DNA of 64,000 bases from CBFHSF01 sp965661055 (GTDB lineage: Bacteria > Bacteroidota > Bacteroidia > Flavobacteriales > Schleiferiaceae): NCBI GenBank assembly GCA_965661055.1, contig CBFICS010000001.1, positions 186,001 through 250,000 on the forward strand. The letters are read 5' to 3'. Both the position numbers and the translations under genes were made by a program. The notes below the pieces were generated by a model. That model did no database searches. It was not told the DNA's origin and saw only the letters and a list, made by a program, of their open reading frames with translations. Numbering within the stretch: the stretch's first letter is position 1; the number at the start of each line of letters is the position of its first letter. This document shows positions 42,582-51,961 of this stretch, piece by piece.

Positions 42582-43859
42582 ATGAGTAAATTGTTAAAAA
42601 GCAAACGTCAGTTCTTCGTTTTCAGTCTGTTGACCATCTTTTTAGGGATGAGTCAGCCATTGTTTTCACAAATTGAAGGTGATGCTGCAAACGGAAGAAA
42701 ATTATTTAAAGCTAACTGTGCCTCTTGTCATAAACTTGACAAAAAGCTTGTGGGTCCCGCTCTCGCTGGTGTGACCGAAAGGCGAGAAACAGAATGGTTA
42801 GTGAAATGGATTCGCAATAACGCAGAACTGAGAGCCTCAGGAGATGCAGATGCAATCAAAATTTTTGAAGAGTATAACGGGTCACCAATGACGGCCTTTC
42901 CTCAGTTGGAGGATAAGGATGTCATGGATATTCTTGCATATACCATTGCAGGAGATCCTAAGCCAGTTGTAAATACTGCAACGGGTCCTACCGAAGCAGG
43001 TTCTAACGAGAGTGAGAATGCAGAATTCATTCTAATCGCTTTGGGTCTTTTCTTTGTTTTACTTCTAGCACTTCTTATTAAAGTAAGAAATACCTTAAAA
43101 GAAGTTAAAGGAGAGGCGGGAACTAACGTCTTAGAAGATGCTAGTGCATTTACAAAGTGGTTAGTTAACAACAAAGTGATAATGACTCTTGGTACCGTGG
43201 TTGTAGCGGTTTGGTTCCTTTCTTCATTGTACGCTTATTTGATGAGTATTGGTGTTGAGCAAGGGTATCAGCCTGTTCAGCCGATTGCTTTCTCACATGA
43301 GTTACACGCTGGTCAAAATGAGATTGACTGTAATTATTGTCACTCTTCTGCACGTCATTCTAAAACTTCAGGAATTCCATCAGCAAATGTTTGTATGAAT
43401 TGTCATATGTATGTAGACGGTTCTGAAATCATTGACCCTGCTACAGGTTCTGAAAAATACAACGGAGAGAGATCTCCTGAGATTCAGAAGATTTACGCAG
43501 CCATTGGTTGGGATGCTGAAAACAGAAAATACATTGAGAATTACGAGGAGAAGCCTATCAAATGGGTTCGTATTCACAATTTACCTGACTTGGCTTACTT
43601 CAACCACTCACAGCACGTAACGGCTGGAGAGATTGAGTGTCAAACTTGTCATGGTCCTGTTGAGACCATGGAGGAGGTTTACCAATATTCTCCTTTAACT
43701 ATGGGATGGTGTATTAACTGTCACAGAGAAACTAAGGTGAAGGTAGAAACCAACGGGTATTACGAAGAGATGCATGAAAAACTTAAGGCTAAGTATCACG
43801 GTGAGGACATTACTGTAGAAATGATCGGTGGTCTTGAGTGTGGTAAGTGTCACTATTAA
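42582..43859 (+). CDS. actA: alternative complex III multiheme cytochrome c subunit ActA
   Basis: Heme subunit of the quinol:cytochrome c oxidoreductase that replaces complex III. After a signal/anchor comes a monoheme cytochrome c domain (CASCH near residue 45), a transmembrane helix near 140-160 and another near 195-215. Then comes a periplasmic pentaheme part with CNYCH, CMNCH, CQTCH, CINCH and CGKCH: six heme sites in total. I start at the ATG at 42582 rather than the upstream TTG. The fused monoheme plus pentaheme form fits Bacteroidota ActA. Followed by actB after 24 bases. Confidence 0.93.
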   Translation: MSKLLKSKRQFFVFSLLTIFLGMSQPLFSQIEGDAANGRKLFKANCASCHKLDKKLVGPALAGVTERRETEWLVKWIRNNAELRASGDADAIKIFEEYNGSPMTAFPQLEDKDVMDILAYTIAGDPKPVVNTATGPTEAGSNESENAEFILIALGLFFVLLLALLIKVRNTLKEVKGEAGTNVLEDASAFTKWLVNNKVIMTLGTVVVAVWFLSSLYAYLMSIGVEQGYQPVQPIAFSHELHAGQNEIDCNYCHSSARHSKTSGIPSANVCMNCHMYVDGSEIIDPATGSEKYNGERSPEIQKIYAAIGWDAENRKYIENYEEKPIKWVRIHNLPDLAYFNHSQHVTAGEIECQTCHGPVETMEEVYQYSPLTMGWCINCHRETKVKVETNGYYEEMHEKLKAKYHGEDITVEMIGGLECGKCHY

Positions 43860-43883
43860 TTAGAACAAACTCCTTTCATTATA

Positions 43884-46800
43884 ATGGCAGATAATAAGAA
43901 ATACTGGACAGGGATTGAGGACTTAGCTAATACGCCAGTCGCTCAAAAACTAAAAGAAAATGAGTTTGCAGCAGAGGTTCCTTCCTCTTCTGAATTCCTT
44001 GGAGATAAAGAGTCGTTAGAGTCTTCTAGTACCTCAAGACGTGATTTCTTGAAGTATTTAGGATTTTCTACTGCGGCGGCAACACTTGCTGCTTGTGAGT
44101 CTCCAGTTGTAGAATCCATTCCTTACGTAATCAAGCCTGATTCGGTAATTCCAGGATTACCTAATTACTACGCAACATCTTACTTTGATGGAAATGATTA
44201 CGCATCGATTCTTGTAAAAACTCGTGAAGGTAGACCTATCAAGGTTGAGCCAAATACTGATGCAAAATTCAATGCATCAACCAATGCAAGAGTTCAAGCC
44301 TCTGTTTTAGATCTTTATGATTCTAACAGACTTAAAGCTCCTATGGCTAAAGGACAAGAGACTTCTTGGACTTCAGTGTTAGAGGAGGTAAAAGGAGAGC
44401 TTTTAAAAGCTGACGGAAAAGAAGTGGTGTTGTTGACTTCGACAATTATTAGCCCTTCAACCCTTGCCTTAATCACTAAATTCGGTGAGCAATTCACAAA
44501 CTTTAAGCATGTAACGTTTGATCCTTATTCATTCTCTGGTAAACTTGATGTTTACGAAGAGATTATGGGAGAACGCGCTATGCCAACATACTCTTTTGCT
44601 TCAACTAAATTAGTGGTTGGAATTGGGTCTGATTTCTTGACAGGTGTTACAGGTCAAAGCCTTGAAGGAGCTTATGCTTCTGCAAGAAAGCCAGGAGCCT
44701 CCATGATGAGACACATTCAAGTAGAATCTAACTTGAGTCTTACAGGTTCTAATGCTGATACAAGAATTAAAGTAGGTGCTTCAGATCAATTTGCAGCACT
44801 TGTTTACTTATACAATAAAGTTACGGGTAGTTCATTACCAGTTTCTTCTATCAAAGAAGGTAGCCTAAAGTCTTTAGACAATGTGGCTAAAGAATTGATA
44901 GCTGCAAAAGGAAATAGCCTTGTTTTAGTAGGTGGAAATGATGCTAATGCGGAAAGAATCGCACTTGCACTTAACATGGCCCTTGAAAACATTGGAAAGT
45001 CAATCGATCTTAACAACAGAGTGTACCTACGTCGTGGAAACGATAAAGAAATTTATTCATTAATTGATAGAATGAATGCTGGTTCTGTTGGTGCAATTAT
45101 CACCTCTGGATTAAATCCAGTGTACCAAATTGCGGAAGCTAAAGGTTATGCTAAAGGATTAGCCAAAGTCGGAGTGAAGGTTGCTTTCACAGATCGCATG
45201 GACGAGTCTTCTAAGTCTATGGATTACGTGCTACCTGTTAACCATGCTTATGAAAGCTGGGGAGATGCAGTTCCTGCATCGGGAGTATATGCACTTTCTC
45301 AACCTACCATTAAGCCGCTTTTTGATACTCGTCAATTTGAGGAGGCTTTGATGTCTTGGGTAGGAGAATCAGGACGCTATTATGACTTTGTTAAGTCTAC
45401 ATATAAAAATCAATACGCTACTTTGTTTGGTAAGGGATGGAATACAGTTCTTCACGATGGTGAGGCAAGTATTTCTTCAGAAGTAGAGGCAGTAGAACTT
45501 CCAGAAATGGATCTTCAAATGGCCGCTGCAGAATTAGCCAAAATTAAAGGAGGTAAATACCAAGTTGCATTCTATCAGAAGCAAGGAATGGGTATTGGAA
45601 ATCAAACCAACAACCCTTGGCTACACGAGATGCCAGATCCAGTTTCTAGAGTTACTTGGGATAACTACATTACCATCTCAGCAGCTGATGCTTTAGAATT
45701 AGGTTTAACCAATGAGCACCAATCTGATGGTGCTTTAAACGGAAGTCGCGTAAATATTACTGCTAATGGAGCTACTTTAGAGAATGTTCCTGTACTTGTT
45801 CAACCAGGTCAGGCTTTTGGAACCATCGGTTTAGCTACTGGTTACGGTAGAACTGATGTGGGTAAGGCTGGAAATGGAGTAGGAGTTAATGCTTTCTCTT
45901 TAATGAACGGTCAACACTTCGCTAACGTTGATATCGTTAAGGCAGAAGGTGTGCATGAATTTGCATCTGTTCAGATGGGTAACACCATGATGGGTAGAAA
46001 GATTGTTAACGAAACAAATCTTGATACATTCCTAAACGGAAGTGTGAATGATTGGAATGAAACCCCAATGTTCCACACTTACGAAGGACATAAAAACTCT
46101 GATGAGACTAACTTGTGGGATGATTTTGATCACGAAACAGGACACATGTGGAACATGGCCATTGACTTGAACAGTTGTATTGGTTGTGGAGCTTGTGTAG
46201 TTGCTTGTCACTTGGAAAATAACGTTCCAGTTGTAGGAAAAGAAGAGGTAAGAAACTTTAGAGATATGCATTGGTTGCGTATTGATAGATATTACTCTTC
46301 AGATACTACGGAAGAAACTGAAGGTTATGAAGGATTAGGAATTATTGGTGAAGGGGTTATGGATAGGTTTGCTGCTATGGAACTTCCATCTGAATCACCA
46401 GAAGTTGTATTCCAACCGGTAATGTGTCAACACTGTCACCACGCTCCATGTGAAACGGTTTGTCCAGTTGCGGCTACTTCTCACTCTGCAGAAGGGTTGA
46501 ACCACATGGCTTACAACCGTTGTATTGGTACTCGTTACTGTGCCAACAACTGTCCTTATAAAGTTCGTCGTTTCAACTGGTTTAACTACCAAGCAAATGA
46601 CGACTTTGCAAACGTTAACCCAGCGCAAGACGATTTCGGACGTATGGTGTTAAACCCAGACGTTACCGTAAGAGCTAGAGGGGTTATGGAGAAGTGTTCT
46701 ATGTGTATCCAAAGAATTCAATTGGGTAAACTAGAAGCTAAAAAAGCGGGTAAAATGTTAGAAGACGGTGCTTTCACTACTGCTTGTGCTCAAGCTTGTG

Positions 46801-46946
46801 GTACAGGATCAATAACTTTTGGTGATGTGAATAACAAGAAAGCAAAAGTTACCTCTGCTAAGAAAGACCCAAGAGCTTATAGATTACTTGATGAAGTGGG
46901 TACACAACCATCAGTATTCTATCAGACAAAAATTAGAAACAAGTAA
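43884..46946 (+). CDS. actB: alternative complex III ActB (molybdopterin-like plus Fe-S domains)
   Basis: A 1020-residue subunit. A twin-arginine motif (SRRDFLKYLGF) near residue 52, then an ACES segment, opens a molybdopterin-oxidoreductase-like domain that in ACIII does not bind the cofactor. The last 300 residues form an NrfC-like ferredoxin domain with four cysteine clusters: CIGCGACVVAC, CQHCHHAPCETVC, CIGTRYCANNC and CSMCIQ...CAQAC. One gene holds both parts (ActB1 and ActB2), as is usual in ACIII operons. It works at the outer face of the inner membrane. Confidence 0.94.
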   Translation: MADNKKYWTGIEDLANTPVAQKLKENEFAAEVPSSSEFLGDKESLESSSTSRRDFLKYLGFSTAAATLAACESPVVESIPYVIKPDSVIPGLPNYYATSYFDGNDYASILVKTREGRPIKVEPNTDAKFNASTNARVQASVLDLYDSNRLKAPMAKGQETSWTSVLEEVKGELLKADGKEVVLLTSTIISPSTLALITKFGEQFTNFKHVTFDPYSFSGKLDVYEEIMGERAMPTYSFASTKLVVGIGSDFLTGVTGQSLEGAYASARKPGASMMRHIQVESNLSLTGSNADTRIKVGASDQFAALVYLYNKVTGSSLPVSSIKEGSLKSLDNVAKELIAAKGNSLVLVGGNDANAERIALALNMALENIGKSIDLNNRVYLRRGNDKEIYSLIDRMNAGSVGAIITSGLNPVYQIAEAKGYAKGLAKVGVKVAFTDRMDESSKSMDYVLPVNHAYESWGDAVPASGVYALSQPTIKPLFDTRQFEEALMSWVGESGRYYDFVKSTYKNQYATLFGKGWNTVLHDGEASISSEVEAVELPEMDLQMAAAELAKIKGGKYQVAFYQKQGMGIGNQTNNPWLHEMPDPVSRVTWDNYITISAADALELGLTNEHQSDGALNGSRVNITANGATLENVPVLVQPGQAFGTIGLATGYGRTDVGKAGNGVGVNAFSLMNGQHFANVDIVKAEGVHEFASVQMGNTMMGRKIVNETNLDTFLNGSVNDWNETPMFHTYEGHKNSDETNLWDDFDHETGHMWNMAIDLNSCIGCGACVVACHLENNVPVVGKEEVRNFRDMHWLRIDRYYSSDTTEETEGYEGLGIIGEGVMDRFAAMELPSESPEVVFQPVMCQHCHHAPCETVCPVAATSHSAEGLNHMAYNRCIGTRYCANNCPYKVRRFNWFNYQANDDFANVNPAQDDFGRMVLNPDVTVRARGVMEKCSMCIQRIQLGKLEAKKAGKMLEDGAFTTACAQACGTGSITFGDVNNKKAKVTSAKKDPRAYRLLDEVGTQPSVFYQTKIRNK

Positions 46947-46974
46947 GTTTAAGATTTAAATAAAAAAGGATCTC

Positions 46975-48363
46975 ATGCACTACGAATCGCCGATTAGAGA
47001 GCCACTAATTTTAGGAGACAAGTCGTATCACGACATTACTAAAGACGTTGCTCGCCCGGTAGAAACCGCTGCTCCACGTTCATGGTGGATTGCACTCGGA
47101 ATCTCCTTAGTTTTATTCTTATGGGGAGTAGGTTGTATTTTGTACACCATTGGAACAGGAATTGGAGTTTGGGGACTCAACAAGACAGTTGGTTGGGCCT
47201 GGGATATTACTAACTTCGTTTGGTGGGTAGGTATTGGTCACGCGGGTACTCTTATCTCTGCTGTACTTTTACTGTTCAAACAAAAATGGAGAATGTCTAT
47301 CAACCGTTCTGCGGAAGCCATGACAATTTTCTCAGTTATTCAAGCGGCTCTTTTCCCTGGTATTCACATGGGTCGTATTTGGTTAGCTTACTTCGTATTC
47401 CCAATTCCAAACCAATTTGGATCTCTGTGGGTTAACTTTAACTCACCACTACTTTGGGATGTATTCGCGATTTCAACATATTTCTCTGTATCAGTTGTGT
47501 TCTGGTACGTAGGACTTATTCCTGACTTCGCAATGATCAGAGATAGAGCTATCAATCCAATTAAAAAACACGTTTATAGCGTACTTTCATTTGGTTGGGG
47601 TGGTAAAGCAAAGCACTGGCAAAGATTTGAAGAGGTTTCTTTGGTTCTTGCAGGTTTAGCAACTCCACTGGTACTATCTGTACACACTATCGTATCTATG
47701 GACTTTGCCACATCGGTAATTCCAGGATGGCACACCACAATTTTCCCTCCTTACTTCGTTGCAGGGGCAATTTTCTCTGGGTTTGCTATGGTTCAAACAC
47801 TTCTATTAATTATGCGTAAGCTATTTAAGATGGAAGACTACATTACCATGCAGCACATTGAAATGATGAACATTATTATTATGGTTACAGGTTCTATTGT
47901 GGGTATTGCTTATATCACTGAGCTATTTATTGCTTGGTACTCTGGAGTAGAGTATGAACAATACGCCTTCTTAAATCGTGCCACAGGACCTTACGCTTGG
48001 GCTTATTGGTCAATGATGACTTGTAACGTATTCTCTCCGCAGTTCATGTGGTTTAAGAAACTAAGAACAAGTTTGATTTTCACCTTTATCATCTCAATTG
48101 TTGTAAATATTGGTATGTGGTTTGAGCGTTTCGTAATTATTGTTACCTCACTTCACAGAGACTACTTGCCATCTTCATGGTCTATGTTCTCACCAAGTTT
48201 CGTTGATATTGGTATATTCTTAGGAACAATTGGATTCTTCTTTGTTCTTTTCCTTCTATACGCTCGTACATTCCCAGTAATTGCACAAGCTGAATTGAAG
48301 ACCATTTTGAAATCATCAGGAGAAAACTATAAAAAATTACACGGAAAAGATGGCCACCACTAA
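46975..48363 (+). CDS. actC: alternative complex III membrane subunit ActC (NrfD-like)
   Basis: A 462-residue NrfD/PsrC-type integral membrane protein with about ten transmembrane helices (for example ALGISLVLFLWGVGCILYT near residue 42). The polar residues FVWWVGIGHAGTLISA contribute to the quinol site in this family. It begins 28 bases after actB, and its last codons overlap actD by 14 bases. Confidence 0.95.
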   Translation: MHYESPIREPLILGDKSYHDITKDVARPVETAAPRSWWIALGISLVLFLWGVGCILYTIGTGIGVWGLNKTVGWAWDITNFVWWVGIGHAGTLISAVLLLFKQKWRMSINRSAEAMTIFSVIQAALFPGIHMGRIWLAYFVFPIPNQFGSLWVNFNSPLLWDVFAISTYFSVSVVFWYVGLIPDFAMIRDRAINPIKKHVYSVLSFGWGGKAKHWQRFEEVSLVLAGLATPLVLSVHTIVSMDFATSVIPGWHTTIFPPYFVAGAIFSGFAMVQTLLLIMRKLFKMEDYITMQHIEMMNIIIMVTGSIVGIAYITELFIAWYSGVEYEQYAFLNRATGPYAWAYWSMMTCNVFSPQFMWFKKLRTSLIFTFIISIVVNIGMWFERFVIIVTSLHRDYLPSSWSMFSPSFVDIGIFLGTIGFFFVLFLLYARTFPVIAQAELKTILKSSGENYKKLHGKDGHH

Positions 48364-48886
48364 TAATCGACTCGTACGCGCCCTATACGACGACGATGAC
48401 ACGTTAATGTCAGCCGTTAAGCAAGTACGTGAAAAAGGGTATCATATTGACGAAGTTTATACACCATTCCCAGTTCATGGTTTAGACCATGCAATGGGCT
48501 TAGCTCCAACCAGAATTGCTATCGCAGCATTCATGTACGGACTATTAGGTTTAACTACGGCAATTGTAATGACCAGATACATGATGAACATTGACTGGGT
48601 TCAAAACATCGGAGGTAAACCAAGTGCAACTTGGGGTGCTAACATGCCAGCATTCGTTCCCATTATGTTTGAATTGACAGTGTTTTTTGCTGCTCACCTT
48701 ATGGTTTGGACTTTCTTTGCGAAGAACAAACTTTATCCAGGTGCCAAAGCACAAAATCCTGATCCAAGAGTTACAGATGACAAATTCCTTATGGAAATGC
48801 CATTACACGGTGATAAAGAAGAAATGGTAGCTTTCTTGAAAGAGACAGGTGCTATTGAAATTAAAGAAGAAGCCGCGGCTCATTAA
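48350..48886 (+). CDS. actD: alternative complex III subunit ActD (DUF3341)
   Basis: A 178-residue membrane subunit with a cytoplasmic N-terminal domain (LVRALYDDDDTLMSAVKQV, EVYTPFPVHGLD) and two transmembrane helices near residues 55-75 and 98-120, the standard DUF3341 layout. It supports the membrane arm of the complex. It overlaps the end of actC by 14 bases and precedes actE by 18. Confidence 0.95.
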   Translation: MATTNNRLVRALYDDDDTLMSAVKQVREKGYHIDEVYTPFPVHGLDHAMGLAPTRIAIAAFMYGLLGLTTAIVMTRYMMNIDWVQNIGGKPSATWGANMPAFVPIMFELTVFFAAHLMVWTFFAKNKLYPGAKAQNPDPRVTDDKFLMEMPLHGDKEEMVAFLKETGAIEIKEEAAAH

Positions 48887-48904
48887 TATTGAAAAAGTAA
48901 AAGC

Positions 48905-49489
48905 ATGAAGCTTCAACGCATAAATACATCATTATTGATATTAGCCGGTAGTTTACTTATCGCTTGTAATAACGATAAGACTACCCCAGGTTACACTTAC
49001 ATGGATGACATGTACGTATCTCCAAGTTTAGAGACTTATCAGGCAGCAGATAACCTACCTAACGGTATGGAAGCTCAAGCTCCTGTTGAGGGAACTATTT
49101 CTCGTGGATACCATCCTTATGAGGTTCCAAATACTCCAGAAGCTTATGAAGCTTCTAAGTCTATTACTGAGTTTGCTGAAGGTTACGCAGGTAATGATGA
49201 AGCTCTTCTTAAAGACGGAGAAGAATTATATGGTATTTTTTGTAGCCATTGTCATGGGAAAAAGGGCGATGGTCAAGGTACTTTAGTTAAAAATGAGAAA
49301 ATCTTAGGGGTTCCTGGATATGATGCTACGCGTTTACCAGACATTACCCCAGGTTCTATCTACCATGTTATTATGCATGGAAAAGGAGTGATGGGTTCTC
49401 ATGCCTCTCAGCTTACTTACGACGAGCGTTGGAAAATTGTTCGTTACGTTTGGAAATTAAGAGAAGATCAGGCCCCAAAGGCTGAATAA
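48905..49489 (+). CDS. actE: alternative complex III monoheme cytochrome c lipoprotein ActE
   Basis: A 194-residue lipoprotein (lipobox LIAC near residue 21). DDMYVSPSLETY and GTISRGYHPYEV precede the cytochrome c domain, with the heme site CSHCH near residue 115 and axial Met candidates in HGKGVMGSHA. It should pass electrons from the complex to the terminal oxidase on the outer face of the inner membrane. Between actD and actF with gaps of 18 and 33 bases. Confidence 0.94.
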   Translation: MKLQRINTSLLILAGSLLIACNNDKTTPGYTYMDDMYVSPSLETYQAADNLPNGMEAQAPVEGTISRGYHPYEVPNTPEAYEASKSITEFAEGYAGNDEALLKDGEELYGIFCSHCHGKKGDGQGTLVKNEKILGVPGYDATRLPDITPGSIYHVIMHGKGVMGSHASQLTYDERWKIVRYVWKLREDQAPKAE

Positions 49490-49522
49490 TAATAGTTGTA
49501 CAATTACTGAAATCTGAGCAAT

Positions 49523-50881
49523 ATGTTCGAATTTACCAGCAAAGCCAAAACATTCGCCATCGCATTATTTGCGATAGGACTTATTGGGGTAATCGCAGGT
49601 TTTGTTACCAATGGAGGCGGTCATGATGATCACTCTACAGCAAATACTGAAATGCATGATTCTCATGGTGCAGATGCACACGGAGATCATCATGCTGATG
49701 CACACCATACTGAAACAACCGCTCATGAAGAGCACGCAGAAGGGCATGGCCACCACGGTCTTGATCCTAAAACAATTGAACACCAAAAACACAATAGACC
49801 TTGGTCTGCATTGTTTTTAAATGCATTCTTTTGGTTCTCTATCGGTTTAGGTTCTCTCTTCTTTTTAGCCGTTCAATACGCTGCTTCTGCAGGGTGGACT
49901 GCCGGTCTATTGAGAATTTTCGAAGCCGTAGCGCTTTGGTTAATCATTCCTGGAATCGTAATTCTTGCCATTTTCGCTCTTGGCGGATTCGGACATATGC
50001 ATCATATGTACCACTGGATGGCAGAGGGAATCGATACTCCAGGTCATGAAAACTACGATAAAATTATTGCTGGTAAAACCGGATATTTAAATATTGGATT
50101 TTTCATGATTAGGTCTATCATCTACATCGCTGGATGGTTCTGGGCTGCTAAATACCTTCGCAAGAATTCAATGCTTGAAGATATTAATGGAGGATACGGA
50201 TATTACAGAAAGAACTTTAAAGCAAGTGCTATCTTCTTAGTTTTCTTCGCAGTTACTTCTTCAATGATGGCTTGGGATTGGATCATGTCAATTGATGCAC
50301 ACTGGTTCTCTACCTTGTTTGGTTGGTATACTTTTGCAGGATTGTTTGTTTCTGCATTGACTGCCCTTAATCTAATTATCGTGTTCCTTAAGAATAAAGG
50401 CTATATGCCTTGGATCAATGAAAACCACATGCATGATATGGGTAAATTTATGTTTGCCTTCTCTGTATTCTGGACCTACCTTTGGTTCTCTCAGTTTATG
50501 TTGATTTGGTATTCTAATATTCCAGAAGAAGTTACCTACTACATGCAACGCTTTGGTGAGTACAAACTTCCATTCTTTATTATGGTAGCGTTAAACTTCG
50601 TTTTCCCTGTACTTCTTATCATGTCTAGAGACGCAAAGAGAAATTACCCTATCATTATGTTCACTGGAATATTCGTATTGATAGGTCACTGGTTAGATCA
50701 TTTTGTAATGATAATGCCAGGAACTGTTGGCAACTTCTGGGGATTCGGTCTAGTAGAAGTATTCGGATTCTTGATGTTTGCAGGTTTATTTATATACGTT
50801 GTATTTACTAACCTTTCTAAAGCGCCTCTTCATCAGAAAAATCACCCGATGTCTGTTGAAAGTGAGCACTTTACACTTTAA
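49523..50881 (+). CDS. actF: alternative complex III membrane subunit ActF
   Basis: A 452-residue membrane protein with about ten helices, paralogous to ActC, ending the ACIII gene set. After the first helix (residues 11-29) comes an unusual hydrophilic stretch at about 34-90 with 16 histidines plus many Asp and Glu, before HNRPWSALFLNAFFWFS begins the conserved part. Such a segment could bind metal ions. coxB starts 22 bases downstream. Confidence 0.93.
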   Translation: MFEFTSKAKTFAIALFAIGLIGVIAGFVTNGGGHDDHSTANTEMHDSHGADAHGDHHADAHHTETTAHEEHAEGHGHHGLDPKTIEHQKHNRPWSALFLNAFFWFSIGLGSLFFLAVQYAASAGWTAGLLRIFEAVALWLIIPGIVILAIFALGGFGHMHHMYHWMAEGIDTPGHENYDKIIAGKTGYLNIGFFMIRSIIYIAGWFWAAKYLRKNSMLEDINGGYGYYRKNFKASAIFLVFFAVTSSMMAWDWIMSIDAHWFSTLFGWYTFAGLFVSALTALNLIIVFLKNKGYMPWINENHMHDMGKFMFAFSVFWTYLWFSQFMLIWYSNIPEEVTYYMQRFGEYKLPFFIMVALNFVFPVLLIMSRDAKRNYPIIMFTGIFVLIGHWLDHFVMIMPGTVGNFWGFGLVEVFGFLMFAGLFIYVVFTNLSKAPLHQKNHPMSVESEHFTL

Positions 50882-50903
50882 TTAAAACTATAATCTGGTA
50901 AAA

Positions 50904-51932
50904 ATGACTGGTATTATAATAGCTATAGTAGTTCTTCTCGGAATCATTGCACTAGTTCAAATCGTAAGGATTTTTGAACTGTCAAGAGAAGTAAGTAAAA
51001 ACGATTCTAACGCCGTAACTGAGAAGGATAACGATACTCAAGGTAAAATGATGCTTTGGGTAATGATTATTGGACTTATCGGATTTTTCTACTCATTCTA
51101 TGCTTGGGGAGGAAAGTTATTGCCAAAACCTGCTTCTGAACACGGAGTAGATATTGATTCATTAATGAATCTTACCATGGCGGTTATTATTGGTGTATTT
51201 TTAATAACGCAGCCAATTCTTTTCTTCTTTGCTTATAAATACAGAGGAGTAAAAGGACAAAAGGCTACTTACTACGAGCACAACAATAAACTTGAGTTAA
51301 TCTGGACTACTGTTCCAGCAATCGTTTTAGCCGGTATTATCCTTTGGGGTCTTAACACATGGGTTACTATTACTTTCCCTGATTCTTCAGAAGACCCTAT
51401 GGTTGTTGAAATCTACGCTAAGCAGTTTGATTGGACCGCTAGATACGCTGGAGAAGATAATAAACTTGGTTATTCCAATGTTAGATTGATTGAAGGAATA
51501 AATGTTTTGGGTGTTGATACCGAAGATAAAACTTCAGCGGATGACATCATCGTGAAAGAATTACACTTGCCAGTTAATCGCCCGGTTCTGTTCAAGTTTA
51601 GAGCTCAAGACGTAATTCACTCTGCCTATTTCCCACACTTTAGAGTACAGATGAACTGTGTTCCTGGCATGGTTACTTCTTTTCAGTTTACTCCTACTGT
51701 AACTACGGCTGAAATGGCTCAAGAGAAGGACGTAATTGCTAATATTACCGAAATTAATGAGCTTAGAAAAGAAGCAGGTGAAGTAGATATGTATTCTTTT
51801 GATTACGTTTTACTTTGTAATAAAATTTGTGGTGCAGCTCACTACAATATGCAAATGAAGATTGTTGTAGAATCTGAAGAAGATTACAACAAATGGTTAA
51901 AGGAGCAAAAGACAATTGCGCAGTCACTATAA
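50904..51932 (+). CDS. coxB: cytochrome c oxidase subunit II
   Basis: A 342-residue subunit with two transmembrane helices (about 50-68 and 88-110 after an N-terminal helix) and a periplasmic CuA domain. The CuA ligands are visible in HSAYFPHFRVQMN and in C-x3-C-x3-H-x2-M (CNKICGAAHYNM). There is no cytochrome c fusion at the C-terminus. Together with coxA it takes electrons from ACIII, whose genes lie immediately upstream. Confidence 0.96.
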   Translation: MTGIIIAIVVLLGIIALVQIVRIFELSREVSKNDSNAVTEKDNDTQGKMMLWVMIIGLIGFFYSFYAWGGKLLPKPASEHGVDIDSLMNLTMAVIIGVFLITQPILFFFAYKYRGVKGQKATYYEHNNKLELIWTTVPAIVLAGIILWGLNTWVTITFPDSSEDPMVVEIYAKQFDWTARYAGEDNKLGYSNVRLIEGINVLGVDTEDKTSADDIIVKELHLPVNRPVLFKFRAQDVIHSAYFPHFRVQMNCVPGMVTSFQFTPTVTTAEMAQEKDVIANITEINELRKEAGEVDMYSFDYVLLCNKICGAAHYNMQMKIVVESEEDYNKWLKEQKTIAQSL

Positions 51933-51961
51933 TAATTGATCAGATATAATATTTAAGATAT

